NCBI RefSeq assembly: GCF_030272615.1
Contig: NC_081407.1
Span: 102,777,897-102,841,896 of the forward strand
Origin: Cryptomeria japonica
Lineage: Eukaryota; Streptophyta; Pinopsida; Cupressales; Cupressaceae
Direction of reading: 5' to 3'
Length of the DNA: 64,000 nucleotides
The notes beneath the pieces were generated by a model, which was given only the letters and a program-made list of their open reading frames with translations, had not been told where the DNA came from and did not search any database. Positions 1 to 10,733 of the stretch are shown piece after piece. The number at the start of each line of letters is the position of its first letter. Within the stretch, counting starts at the first letter, position 1. The position numbers were made by a program, and so were the translations under genes.

Positions 1-1379
1 CCGCAAATTCCTTCATGGACCTCTTCCAAAGACTTTGTTATCTCATCTTGTTCTAGACATCGAAGGAGAGTATCATCAAGACTGCGTCGGTATAGGGTTT
101 CGGCAATAATGGTATATCGAGCAGTTTGGCGAATGAAGGTTTTTTGTTGGTTATTTGATTGGTCGGGAGGAAGGGTGTGATCGCGGAGGTAGGTGTAGAA
201 TTCACCATACCATGGGGATTTAGAACCGACAAGGCGACATATCATTTCGGATTCGGGGATATCATAAGCGGGGATCCAAAGCTGTTCTACCAAGAACTCG
301 TAGTGTGTTGAATTCTGTGGAAGATCTAAGAGAGATGCGATGGTAGCCATGGCGTCAGCAGCTCGATTCTGATCTCTTGGTATCTGCTCAAAAGTGATAG
401 TAGTAAATGATGTCTTTAGATTGTCCACCATTTGCTTATATGGCAAGAGTTTATTATCCTTGGTCTGATACTCATCAGTTGCTTGTCAAATGACCAGTTG
501 TGAGTCGCCATATACTTGCAGTTCTTGTAATTTCCATTGTATGGCTAACCTGAGTCCTGTGATCAAGGCCTCATACTTTGCTATGTTGTTTGTACATGGA
601 AATGTGAGCCTGTAAGACTTCGGGATGCTGTCACCTTGAGGTGTGATAAACAGAATGCCTGCCCCCGAGCCATGTCTAGTGTATGAACCATCAAAGTATA
701 GTTTCCATGGTTGTGCTGTTGTGATCATGAATATCTCTTCATCTAGAAAATTGGAAATGAGAGGATGATCGCCTATGAGTGGTGCATTGGCCAACTGATC
801 TGCAATGACTTGACCTTTGATAGCTTTACAGTCCACATACTCAATGTCAAATTCACTTAGAATCATCACCCATTTGGCCAAGCGACCTGTCAATGCTGCT
901 TTGCTGAGTAAATACTTGAGTGGATCAATCTTTGCAATGAGTTGTACCTTGTGCATCAACAGATAATGCCGCAATTTAGTGGCTGCCAGGATTACTGCTA
1001 GGCAAGCTCGCTCAATAGGTGTGTAATTGAGTTCATAGCCCACCAGTGTGCGAGAGATATAGTAAACATCACACTCTTTTCCTTCTGTATTATGTTGTGC
1101 CAGTAGTACACCCAATGCTGTACTTGTTGCTGAGATATAAAGTAACAACAGTCTACTTGGATCTGGTGGCATCAGCAATGGTGGATTCATGAGATAGTCT
1201 TTAAGTGCCTGAAATGCTTGCTGGCATCTGTCATCCCACTGAAAGCGGATGTTCTTGTGTAGCAGGTGTGTGAATGGGTGACACTTATCAGCCAATTGTG
1301 CAATGAATCTGCAGATGGATTGAAGCCATCCTTGTAGTGTCCTTAGCTGACTGATATTCTTTGGTGGTGGCATGTCCAT
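1..1379 (-). pseudogene. pol: RNase H, second (archaeal-type) RNase H and start of integrase
   Basis: The first RNase H (about 850-1250) has blocks WDDRCQQAFQALKDYL and LNYTPIERACLAVILA, but its first acidic position is degenerate (YISATSTALGVLL). This is usual in Tat elements, whose ancestral RNase H decays after a second one is gained. The second RNase H (about 340-710) keeps all four acids: YFDGS, AKYEALITGL, YGDSQLVI and NRAADAMA. A TGA at 486-488 splits it after QLVI, where CGA (Arg) is expected, and the same frame stays open to base 1. The last residues seen, EVHEGICG, are the first His of the integrase HHCC zinc finger. The integrase core is beyond the window. Confidence 0.85.
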
Positions 1380-2258
1380 TATTGCCTTAACATTTGCTGG
1401 ATCGACCTCAACGCCTTTGCTTGAGACAATGTATCCTAGAAGCTTCCCGGAGGTCACTCCAAAGACACATTTCTTTGGGTTGAGTCGAACATGGTATTGT
1501 TCCAGTCTATCAAAGATTTTATGTAAGATGTGAAGATGTCCTTCTCTAGTAAGTGATTTTGCTAGTAAATCATCCACATAATCTTCCATCATAGTATGCA
1601 TCATGTCATGGAAGATGGTGGTCATTGCTCATTGATAGGTCACTCCAGCATTCTTTAGACCGAAAGGCATTACATTCCAGCAGTATGTGCCCCATGGACA
1701 TGTGAAGGCTGTCTTATGTTGGTCCTCTGGTGTGATCTTTATTTGATTGTATCCTGAAAAGCCATCCATGAGTGAAAGCATGGCATGTCCTGCTGTCAAA
1801 TCTACTATGATGTCGATATTTGGTAGAGGGAAGTCATCCTTAGGACACGCCTTATTCAGATCTCTAAAGTCAGTACAAATGCGGATGCCCCCTTTTGGTT
1901 TGCCAACTGGCACAATGTTGGAGATCTATTCTACATAATCAATTGGTCTAATGAAACCAACATCTAGGAGTTTCTTGAGTTCTGTTTTGACTAGCATGGC
2001 AATCTGAGGATGCATCTTACGAAGCTTCTGCTTGACAGGTTTGGCTCCTTTTGCTACTATGAGATGATGCATAACTAAATCAGGATCAAGCCCAGGCATG
2101 TCTGCATATGACCATGCAAAGTTGATCTGACGCTTCTGGAAGAACTCTATAAATTTAGGCTGTTCCTTTAGAGTGAGAAGAGATGCCAGATGTATAATAT
2201 GAGGATTTTCAGGAGTCCCCACATTGTATTCTTTGGTCTCCTCAATGAGGATCGTTGA
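1380..2258 (-). pseudogene. pol: Reverse transcriptase domain of the Tat element
   Basis: This domain copies element RNA into DNA in the particle. RT motifs appear in order: LKKLLDVGFIRPIDY (entry region, near 1930-1980), VPVGKPKGGIRICTDFRDLN (fingers), LMDGFSGYNQI (first catalytic Asp), FGLKNAG, and the catalytic EDYVDDLL near 1570-1583, which is an intact Y-V-D-D. The thumb follows at about 1400-1560, with LGYIVSSKGVEVDP. Stops are TAG at 1926-1928, where WISNIVPV is expected, so TGG became TAG, and TGA at 1629-1631 before AMTTIFHD, where Arg is expected. All motif residues needed for polymerisation can be read, so only the stop codons show that it is dead. Confidence 0.9.
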
Positions 2259-2261
2259 TCA

Positions 2262-3486
2262 TTCCTGTTGTGTACTAGCTGGGAGAATGTCAAACCCTTC
2301 ATCCTTAGGCGCCTCAGAGAGGTTTTCACCATTGGATACGCTCTTTCTTTTTACTTTTGTCGGATAAAACAGTGCCACAGTGTGGTTTTCACTAGAAGAT
2401 CCATTTTTTATTGTTATATTTTTGCAACTGAAGGGTTTGGCATCCACCCCGAAGTATGCTGCGCTATTAAGTTCAATGGCGAATCCAGCTTTGTGATCCC
2501 CGCTTGGTAGATTATCCCTTAATTCCAAAAAGTCAATGATAGCCTCATCATTTTGGAAGAGGTCAAGACATGGAGGATTTCATTGGTTCCATTCGATGAG
2601 TTCAGGGTGGATAATGGGCATTACTTCATCAATTAGGTTAAGTTTGTTAGATGTATTAGTGAGGGTTAAGACAGTGTGGTGAAGGTCGTTGATGGTACTT
2701 TCCCTGTCAGAATCAGGCGTAGGATGAGACGTAGGGTCTGTGGAAGATGTTTCCAGCTCAGGTACCCAAGTGGTCTTTATCTGTGCTTCTCCGTAAACAG
2801 GGATGTCTTTGCGTGGTGGAGGTGGTGATGTGTCTTCCTCATCTGAAGTGTTAAGCTGTACAAAATCAAATTCCCACTCATGTGAGTCGGTCTCTGAATC
2901 ACTTTCCAGCATGCGATTGCTATACCATACTGGGATGTCGCTGGAGTTGAATACTGCACGCGTGATTGGTTTATGTACCTTTGTAGTGACTGGTGCTACA
3001 GGAACTGTGATGGGGATTAAAGGTTTTGTTGCTGAAAGTATCGGCAGTGTTGACTTAGTGGCTTTTGTTGGAATGGCTGGTGCCATAGATGCTGCTGCGG
3101 GTTCTGATATAGTTGCTACTATGAATGGTTTTATTGATGTGATGACTGCTGTGGATGGGATTACTAGTTTGATTGGTGGGATGTTTGGCACTGGTGATGG
3201 TTGCGGTGGAGTCGTGAGCCTCGATGGGGCAGTGGGGATAGTGCTTGATGGTGCTTTGATTATAAAAGGTGTCCTCTTTGCAGTAGGTGGGAAAAATGGT
3301 TTGCCGAGTTTGCCTTTGAATCTGAGTTTAGGAAGGATCTCTTTTTCAAAGCCTAAGCTGGTATTACCTTTGGGCTTGAATTCTGGTAGCAGAGGTTCAT
3401 GCCGTCCTTGTTTGCAGTATCCCAAAGCACTTTGACCATCATATCCCATTCTTTGCATAATGAGGAGGCCTTTGCCATACTGTTAT
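2262..3486 (-). pseudogene. Linker between protease and RT, with a G-patch-like motif and a Pro/Thr-rich stretch
   Basis: Just after a TAA stop (3483-3485) the frame reads KGLLIMQRMGYDGQSALG, then KQGRHEPL. This is the aromatic/glycine pattern of a G-patch (G-x2-h-x3-x-G-[YW]-x-G-x2-L-G), a short RNA- or helicase-binding motif. G-patches are known downstream of protease in betaretroviruses and in some plant Ty3 elements. It is followed by about 90 codons rich in Pro, Thr, Ile and Ala, then an acidic segment with the run EEDTSPPPPRK. The region ends near a TGA (2580-2582) and a second TGA (2259-2261), both compatible with TGG or CGA. The low-complexity part is probably a spacer. No catalytic function is assigned. 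Confidence 0.55.
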
Positions 3487-3899
3487 GTAGGAAGTGTAAC
3501 TTGCGGTTTATCAGTGGTGATGGGATCCTTATAGATCCATTCCGCTAGGTCCTCATCTTGTGTCTCTTCCTCTTGACTTTTTCCAAGGATGAAAGGCGTC
3601 AAGGCACATGCAGGCGTGATTAATGGTTGCTGGAGTAACTGCTGTGGTTTACCATATGTTCTAGGGGAAGTGGGCATCTGTCCAACACAAAAGAGTTGAC
3701 TCAAATTGTATTCCTCGGGACCTTCCTCTGCGACTTTCATCTTAAGCTTTTCTTGCTTGGGTATAGGGGTGTTCGAACTGGCAAGAGAGGCGAGATTTAC
3801 ATATGATGTGGAGGAAATGGCTTCCCTATTATTAGGAACAGTAATCTCTGGTTGATGGTTGATATTATGGCAAAAAGCAAAGGGATTTGCATCACCCAG

Positions 3900-4289
3900 G
3901 ATTGTGATCTCAGTACCGTTATGTGGGAATTTGATACATTGATGGTAGGTAGATGGAATAGCTTGCATGGCATGTATCCAAGGTCTCCCTAATAATAGAT
4001 TATATGGCAGAGGAAGGTCCAGAACTTGACAGATGATGTGCTTTACCACAGGGCCCACTCAGATTGGTAGTACCACAGCTCCTTTGGATGACCACTCTGC
4101 ATCATCATAGGCCTTGATGGTGATCTTCTTGTGAGGATCCACTGATTCTATTGCATATCCCAATGCTGTGACCAACTGTAGTGTACAAATGTTTAGGCCT
4201 GCTCCATTATCTATCAAGACTCACTTGATCCTGTGTTGGTTGATAAAGCCTTCAATGTGTAGCAAAGCATTATGAGGTTGTTGGAACAA
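3900..4289 (-). pseudogene. Aspartic protease (retropepsin-like) domain
   Basis: This domain would cut the polyprotein into Gag and Pol products. The catalytic loop reads VLIDNGAGLN at about 4191-4220, directly after a TGA (4221-4223) that stands where CGA (Arg) is likely. The C-terminal flap/dimer region reads [11 protein letters not shown] near 3970-4000, the standard L-L-G-R-x-W end of plant Ty3 proteases. A second TGA (4059-4061) sits in LPI*VGPV, again explained by loss of CGA. The active loop is D-N-G where most retropepsins have D-T-G or D-S-G. That may be a decay mutation or a family variant. Frame and spacing with Gag upstream and the linker downstream are unbroken. Confidence 0.75.
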
Positions 4290-6260
4290 AGAGTTGTCAC
4301 TTTCGGAAAAAGTGAGACAAGGTGATGTCTTTAGATTTCCAACCATGGCTTGAAACTGGTCCGTATTCAGGTTTGCAGGGACTGACGCCTCTTGGAGTGC
4401 TTGATCCAAGATTGTTTTATGAGATGGTGATAGGCGTAATAGCTCTAAAATGGATATGAGCGCAGGGGTTTTGTCTAATTGTTCCACAAGATTGTATTGC
4501 TTTGGGATGGAGGTGGTGCCTTGTGGAGCTGCCTTTATGGTAACTTTGCCGCGACGCGTAACAACATTGCAATTGGAGTTGGGATTTTTGAAGGTTATAG
4601 TTGCAACTTGTTCACTGGCATCAGATAGGTGATTTACAGTGTAGTTATACGCAGCCTGCGTATAATCAGTGGTATCAGTGCCTCGCCGGGAAGTGGAAGG
4701 ACCCCTTTGATCTTGTGATGGAAGTGGATTCTTGAACATCTGATGATCATTATTTGTCATTTTTGGATCATGTCCTTCAATCTCAATTTCTCCTCGATCA
4801 ATAAGATCTTGAATGAGATCTTTCAATCGGTGACAATTACTTGTCTTGTGTCCTCGTCCTTGATGGAACTCACAGTGTTCAGTATCTCTCCACCATGCCA
4901 GTTTGACCTGAGGCTCATAGTTTGATAGCTTAGGTAGAGTGACCAAATTCTGAGAAAGGAGTTGTTGCAACACTGTTTCAATGGGTTCCCCTAAGGGAGT
5001 GTATGTGCGTTTTTGTTTTTGTGGACGAGGTCTTGGTTCATCATGAGATGTGATGCGACCTTGATTAGGAGGAACATTTGTGTTATTCTGAGGTGGAGGA
5101 TTTTGTCCTGCAAACCGAACCACAGGTTGTGCATTTTGGATAGTTCGAGCATCCACAACCCCATCGTTGACGATATTCTTATTCTTGTTCCAAAAGTTTG
5201 GTTTATCACTATTGAAGCGCGGGCGAGGACCATCTTTTGGTTCATTAAAGATTTTGATGAGTCCTTTCTTGATGAGTGCCCTTTCACATTTTAAACCCTT
5301 GGTGATCATATCGTTAAAGGAGTCTGTGTCTTTGACATCTAGGTGAAACTCCATTTCTTCATTTAAGTTGGAAATGAATATTTCCACTAGTTCTCATTTA
5401 GGTAACTGAAGAGAACGTCTGCTAGATATTTGGTGCCATCATTGCAGGAATACTGAGAATAATTGACCTGGTTTTTGTTTGGTGCTGCATAGATCAGCCA
5501 TGGTGATGTCGCGTTCAATATTATAAGAGTAATGAGATAGGAACTTCTGGATGAGTTCCTCAAATGTTCTAATGCCACCTGGTAGTCGGGAAAACCATGA
5601 TGTGGTTGTTCCTCCCAAGCTTTGGGGAAAAGGGCGCATTAGGTATGTGTCTTCATATGCTACTTCGAGACAAGCAGAATGAAATTCTCGGACATGATCA
5701 CGGGGATCCCCCTTTCCTCTATATTTTTCAAATTTGGGTGTTTCGAACCCACGTGGAAAGGGTGGCATATAAAGATTCCTATCAAACGGATAGGGATAGA
5801 TGTCATTAAGTGAGAATGGATTGGTCTTAACACCACTATGAAGTTGTTGGGCAAGATTCTCGACTTGTTGTTGCAACATCTCCATTTCATTTGGAGGAGG
5901 AGGTGGTGGGTTACCTCGAGGAATGTTATATCTGATGGGATCTCTACCTCTTTCCTCCTCATGGCAACTTTGTCTTTCTGATGCTTGTCTTAATTGGGCA
6001 AGATCAAAGTCAGAGGGGAGTTTGGCTCCTTCTTGAGCGAGTTTTAAGAAGTGAGCATCCGCATTGCTCCTGAGTATTTCATCAAACAATCTGTTAAAAT
6101 GAGGGTTATGCTGAACCCTTTCGATTGTTGAAGGAGTGGGAGTACTTGGGTTTTCATCATTCACATTTCCTCCAAGTGCTTCTTGAAATTCATTGAGGTT
6201 GTCCTCTTCTTCCTCAATTTCTATTTCTCGTTGCCTTGATTGCGATTGGGTTTGAGCCAT
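4290..6260 (-). pseudogene. gag: Gag of the Tat element (capsid and nucleocapsid), with stops
   Basis: Gag packages element RNA into cytoplasmic particles. The start is the ATG at 6260 (MAQTQSQSRQ). An acidic stretch and a proline run precede a retrotransposon-gag domain at about 5730-5380, with the block YRGKGDPRDHVREF and, further on, ELVEIFISNLNEEM. A zinc-knuckle-like motif, CEFHQGRGHKTSNC, sits near 4830-4880. Its C-x2-H-x4-H-x4-C spacing is the form usual in Tat/Athila gags, not the retroviral CCHC. Two TGA stops, at 5439-5441 and 5394-5396, fall where arginine (CGA) would be expected. Both lie in the same frame, so the gene is broken by substitution only. It runs straight into the protease in one frame, so no ribosomal frameshift is needed. 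The C-terminal limit is a guess. Confidence 0.85.
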
Positions 6261-8954
6261 TTTGTTTACAAGTTTGGTTTGAAGTTGATTGAAGATGATG
6301 ATGAGTTGTTGATGAAATGAAAGATTGATGGTTGGTGATTTGTGTTTGTATGTAGATCTCTAGCACTTTAAGATAGATGTAACCGAAATTCCTTCTTTGA
6401 ATTGCTTGCTTGTTTTGATAGATTTTGGATGTGATAAGGTGTAGAGAAATCTGAGATGTGTTACAGATTTTGACTACCTAGCAATGAGAGGATTCACTCA
6501 TGAACTAGTTTTAACCTGCGTAGATGTGTCTCTTAGGATGAGCTTATCCTAGATGTAGAAACAATCTAAAAAGTGATGTGATGTGTTTGATTTCAAGCAA
6601 TATCTAAAAAGGAATCTTGGGACAAGAACCTCTTAATGTTTTGAGAGTTGGGATGGATGGATGATGGAGTGATGATGTATGAGTGAGATGATGGATGTTT
6701 TGTTTTTCAACTTCAATAAAAACTTTGTGTTACAAATGGAACAAACTCTACCTCTTCCCTTTCAGGCGTTGGTGACACTTCTCGAGCTGTGTTGTAGGTG
6801 ATACAGACGTTTGGGAAGAAGTTGGGATTAATCTTTCCTCCTTGATTTTTGTGATAACTCAGAGCCCTATATTGCATAAAAGCTCTGTGGTTCAATGATT
6901 TTGAATCAAACTCGTTTGTTTTTCCTTGAAGGTATAGACGCATGTGATGTAGAAAGACTCTATGTGAGACAAAAATTTGTCTATTGAGATAGAAGAATTT
7001 CCTCCTTTTGATCAAAGCCTTTGAGCTTAGTGGTCTCCTTTTCAAGGTGATATTCTGATGATACTTCTTCTTTCGCAAGATGTGAAGAATGGTCATAAAA
7101 TTTGTCTCTTTGTTGTTTTGCACTTTGTTTTTGGTATTTTTGGTTGTTTTTGAGAAATGTTGGATGAATACTTTGTTTTTGGGATTGATTTTCTGATTTT
7201 TCTTTGACAAGAAAACAAAGCAAGCATACAAACACAAGAATGTTGCCTAAAAGGCACAAATGAGTATGGGTCTAGATCAACCCAATCCTTGGACTTGTAT
7301 ATGACCCTTCCTTTAGATGTATTTTAAGGTGTATTTCCAAAGCCTGAAGTCGGCTCTATTTGCACTAGGTCTGTAAAACGAACACACTTCAAACACTTTT
7401 TATCCCTAAGGTCAAATGGCCAGTTGTGATAAATTTAGCCCACATCTTGATATTTCTTCAACTTTGGTACTACATACCTTATGAATCCCGCCGTGGCAGG
7501 TAAGGATGTGATATACTAAGTCTTGCACGAACATAACAAATGGATGATCCCTATGATGGGGGAGCCACCACTTTTATCAAGCCACAAGTGACTTTTCAAA
7601 AAGCTATGTTTCTACTCAAGGAAATATGTATGGTGAGTATCTTGGGAGCAAAACCATCTATGCTCTTGCACTAAATTATATCTCAAATATCCTCAATCAA
7701 TAGAATGGGTGGGCTACTACTTAAAGGTGTTTAGTCATGTTCGATGGCTTTGGACATAAGTTCATTCTGCAGTGACTCACTTAAGAGCCTTGTAACTGGT
7801 GGTGGGGCCCATTTGTCCTTTCGGCCAGTTACACTGTAGGAACAGCTATACCCAAGGTTACAGCTTTCGCTCTCACCTAATTTCTATAGCGGCTCGAAGG
7901 ATTTACCGCTCGAGGTCGTGCCCAAGAGTATCGATCCCTTGGCAGGCCTCTCTTAAAAAGATAAAATTTTGAGTGTTACTAACACTTTTCTCTTACACCT
8001 AGGACCACGAGAGCCAAGGGAGAGGATAGTGTGTGTTAGAGGTAGGTCCACTCGACTGACTTTTGTGTACAAGTGTGCCAAACACGAAATTCACTTGTTC
8101 TTTTTAATCCATCATTGCAAATATTATCTAACTATTTGGAGATGTTGCTCCAACAGTCATGGTGTTCGTTTTAACTTCAATGGCAAAATGTGTTGTAATC
8201 TAAAAATTTGGAAATCCTGGTCAACTTAATGAAAAACACGTTTTTTTACTTGAAGTAAAATTTGTTTGCAAAACTCAAAACAAGTGGATTGTGTATTTTA
8301 TTTGCACCAAAATTTTGAAGTGTGGATTGTAAATTTTAGGTCCAAATTGATGCAATGAAATCAAATTTGTGTTGTTGATTTTAAGCACCAAAAGAAAATG
8401 GGTCCTAACTAGAAAACAATGAATATTTTTTTGTGTTTTTCAAGTTCTTTTTAAGCACTAAATGACAATTTTGTGATTTTTATGTTGGGTTGTTAACCTG
8501 CATGAACAAAAACAAGTTAGTAAAAATCAATGTTCAAAGGGGGCTTCCACAAGCCTAAGATACTCAATATTTTGGTTACAAAGCGACTTGGACAACACTC
8601 TATCGCAATAGCGCTAGTCTTCTTTTTAGACAGAAGCGCTAATTTATACAATAGCGCTAGTCTGTGCTTATAGAAGCGCTAATTTACACCGTAGCACTGA
8701 AAGAATAGAAAAATCCGAGAGGTCAAAAGCGCCAGAAGTGTTTCAATAGCGCCAGAATTGTGACAAAAGCACCAGAATGTTGTCAATAGCGCTGAAACTT
8801 TTTCAATAGCGCTATTTTAGGGACAATAGCGCTAAAAAAAATTGTTTCGATAGCGCTAAAACGTGTTCATTAGTGCCGAAGCGCGACCTGTGTGGCACTT
8901 TCAACAAGCAAAATATGTTAGTTGTCAAAAAAATAATTGTTTGTTGAAGTGTTC
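6261..8954 (-). other. Long 5' leader of the Tat element
   Basis: About 2.7 kb lie between the primer-binding site and the Gag ATG. The leader is AT-rich, with a GC-richer stretch at about 7740-7950. An open frame at 6713-7237 on the minus strand is lysine-rich and matches nothing I recognise, so I treat it as chance. The region should hold the packaging signal, which I cannot identify. The AGCGCT array, listed separately, lies at the PBS-proximal end. Confidence 0.6.
8604..8886. repeat. Degenerate tandem array centred on the palindrome AGCGCT
   Basis: About 14 copies of a short unit built on CAATAGCGCTA (variants AAGCGCTAA, TAGCGCCAGAA, AAGCACCAGAA, TAGTGCCGAAG) recur every 15-30 bp. The core AGCGCT is self-complementary and carries a CpG. 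Several variants differ by C/T or G/A changes at that CpG. The array starts about 70 bp inside the leader, next to the primer-binding site. Confidence 0.75.
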
Positions 8955-8975
8955 CGATTCACGTCGGGTTCACCA
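8955..8975 (-). other. Primer-binding site complementary to the 3' end of tRNA-Trp
   Basis: On the plus strand these 21 bases read as the T-loop/acceptor 3' end of plant tRNA-Trp including CCA (from memory of the plant tRNA-Trp gene). On the minus strand they form a PBS beginning TGGTGAACCCGACGTGAAT. It lies two bases (TT) from the LTR end ...GGCATCA, the usual spacing. One extra C interrupts the match further into the T-arm (8954/8955). Confidence 0.8.
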
Positions 8976-8977
8976 AA

Positions 8978-10733
8978 TGATGCCCTCCTAAATGGCACAA
9001 GGTTAGTCTAAGATCAAAGAACACAAAAACATACAAAACATTAGCATTAGTCAATCTAAAACTAAACATATGAAGGCATACCAAAAGAGACACAAAGAGA
9101 CATGCTAATATATCTAATAAGTAGAACAAAGATCATGAGACATCTCCAACTGCCTCTTAGCATGGCCTTAGCTTCTTCTCCCTTGTTCCTCTCCTCTCCA
9201 AGTTCCAAAATAGTGTAGCTCTCAGCAGCTTTTTGCACTATGGATGCTTATGGAGGATTGAGATTTGTAGTACAGCTCCCAATATGAAATGAAAAGCTAA
9301 TATTATGCTAAAATGATGTATTTTAACCAAAATAATAAGATGTTAGATTGCTTATGCTAAAATGCTCTCTAAAATGTCTATAGCTTAGATGCATACAAGT
9401 TTTTAGGATCTGGATTATGAAGGAATGGGCTCTATTTATAGGAAAAATGGAGCAATGGATGGCCAAGATTGAAGGGTTTAATCAAGGGTCAAGCTTGAAA
9501 GTTGGGGATCCATGTGCACAATTTGCACCAATAAAATGGTGACAAGTGTCAACATAGGGTTGGGTTAAAAGAAGAGGTTGGAGGCATTAAAGGCTTGAGA
9601 AGACCTCATGGTTATCTAAAGGCTAAGGGTCAAATCTAAATTAAGATTACCCATTGGATTAAGAGTTAATCCAAGGATAAAGCTTTGTGCAAATGATTAA
9701 GAGATAATCATGGTCAAAGCATTAAAGGCCTGATGAGACCTTTGGGTTGGGTAGAGGTTGAGTCAAAACAAATGTTTTAACCATGTGGGAGGGTTTGAGG
9801 TAACCATTAATGGTTATTGGAGACTTTGGGGATTAAGTGGTTGAAGGTTGAAAGCCTTCAATGGTTATCAAAGACTTTGAGGGTTAATTTGTTGAACACA
9901 CAAAGCATTAATTACTTTTCAAAGACTTTGGAGTCTTTGAGAAGTGACTCCAATTTGCCTAGGAATGTGACAATATTTAGGGGATGGATTAGGCTAATTA
10001 GGAAGGGTTTAGAAGAATCTAGAAGGGGTTTAGGCATACAAGTGGATTTTGTAGGAAAATGCAAGTGGGAGAAATTTTGGTATTTTCAATTAAAATAAAA
10101 TCATTTATTTCAATTAAATGGTGTAATTTGCATTTGGATAAATATTCAAATAAATATTAATTTATTTAAATGAGAAAAATGAAGATAAAGCATTAAAATG
10201 CTTGAAGACTTTGAGGGAAACCATTAAAGGCTTGAAGACTTTAAGGAAAACCATTAAAGTCTTAAGAAGACTATAGAAGGAAGCCATCAAGTTTGAATAC
10301 TTTAAGGGAAACCATTAAAGGTTTCAAGTGGGTGAGGATAAATAGGATTTTAAATAAATAATTTATTTAAAATAGTTGTGCAACTTGCTTTTGTAGGAAA
10401 ATACAAGTGGGTGGAGGATAAAGGTGATTTAAATAAATGATTTATTTATTTAAATGTGAGAGGTGGGATTTTGGGGGTTTTAAATAAATATTAATTTATT
10501 TAAATGTGAGAGAAGATTTAATTAAATAAATATGATTTATTTATTTAATTAATGGTCTGAATTTGGTTAAGTGAATTAAATCAAATAAATTGAATAATTT
10601 ATTTAATTAATAGGAGAATAGGGTTAAGATGAATTAATTAAATATTAATTTAATTAATTATTAATTGATGGTTAAATAATCAAATAAATACTAATTATTC
10701 ATTTAATTAAGTGGACAGATTTATGTGACTACA
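8978..10733 (-). repeat. 5' LTR of the Tat element (right end provisional)
   Basis: The left limit is firm: the plus strand begins TGATGCCC two bases after the PBS, so the sense LTR ends GGGCATCA. The right limit is a proposal: a sense start TGTAGTCACATAAATC at 10733 gives TG...CA and 1,756 bp. The 3' LTR is outside the window, so no pairwise check is possible. A TATA box lies at 9431-9442, giving a U3 of about 1.3 kb and R-U5 of about 0.45 kb. The U3 is AT-rich from 10080 to 10720, with many TTAATTAAAT-type words and several repeats of CATTAAAGGCTTGAAGACTT (9720-10320). Confidence 0.6.
9431..9442 (-). promoter_or_regulatory. TATA box of the Tat LTR
   Basis: The minus strand reads CCTATAAATAGA, a textbook plant TATA box. 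It lies about 450 bp upstream of the LTR end/PBS junction, so transcription would start near 9400 and run leftward through R-U5 into the leader. Confidence 0.7.

Larger units (their letters stand above)
1..10733 (-). mobile_element. Ty3/gypsy LTR retrotransposon, Tat type, cut by the left window edge
   Basis: Reading right to left the parts are a 5' LTR, a primer-binding site complementary to tRNA-Trp, a leader of about 2.7 kb, and gag, protease, G-patch linker, reverse transcriptase, RNase H, a second (archaeal-type) RNase H and the first residues of integrase. The order PR-RT-RH-IN defines Ty3/gypsy, and the second RNase H with all four acidic residues is a hallmark of the Tat (Ogre/Retand) group. 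The frame from 6260 to 1 contains 10 stops (5439, 5394, 4221, 4059, 3483, 2580, 2259, 1926, 1629 and 486; low coordinate of each codon) but no indel, so the element is dead by point mutation. The integrase body and 3' LTR lie outside the window. The right end is the least certain limit. Confidence 0.85.

Noticed and set aside
6713-7237. Lys-rich 174-codon minus-strand frame in the Tat leader
   Set aside because: No family recognised, low complexity, no good start context and overlaps another frame. Likely chance in AT-rich DNA.
8955-8975. A tRNA-Trp gene
   Set aside because: Only the last 21 bases match, with no upstream tRNA body. It is a primer-binding site.
9817-10098. 93-codon plus-strand frame
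   Set aside because: Lies inside the proposed U3 of the LTR and consists of the repeated GACTTTGAGGG-type words.
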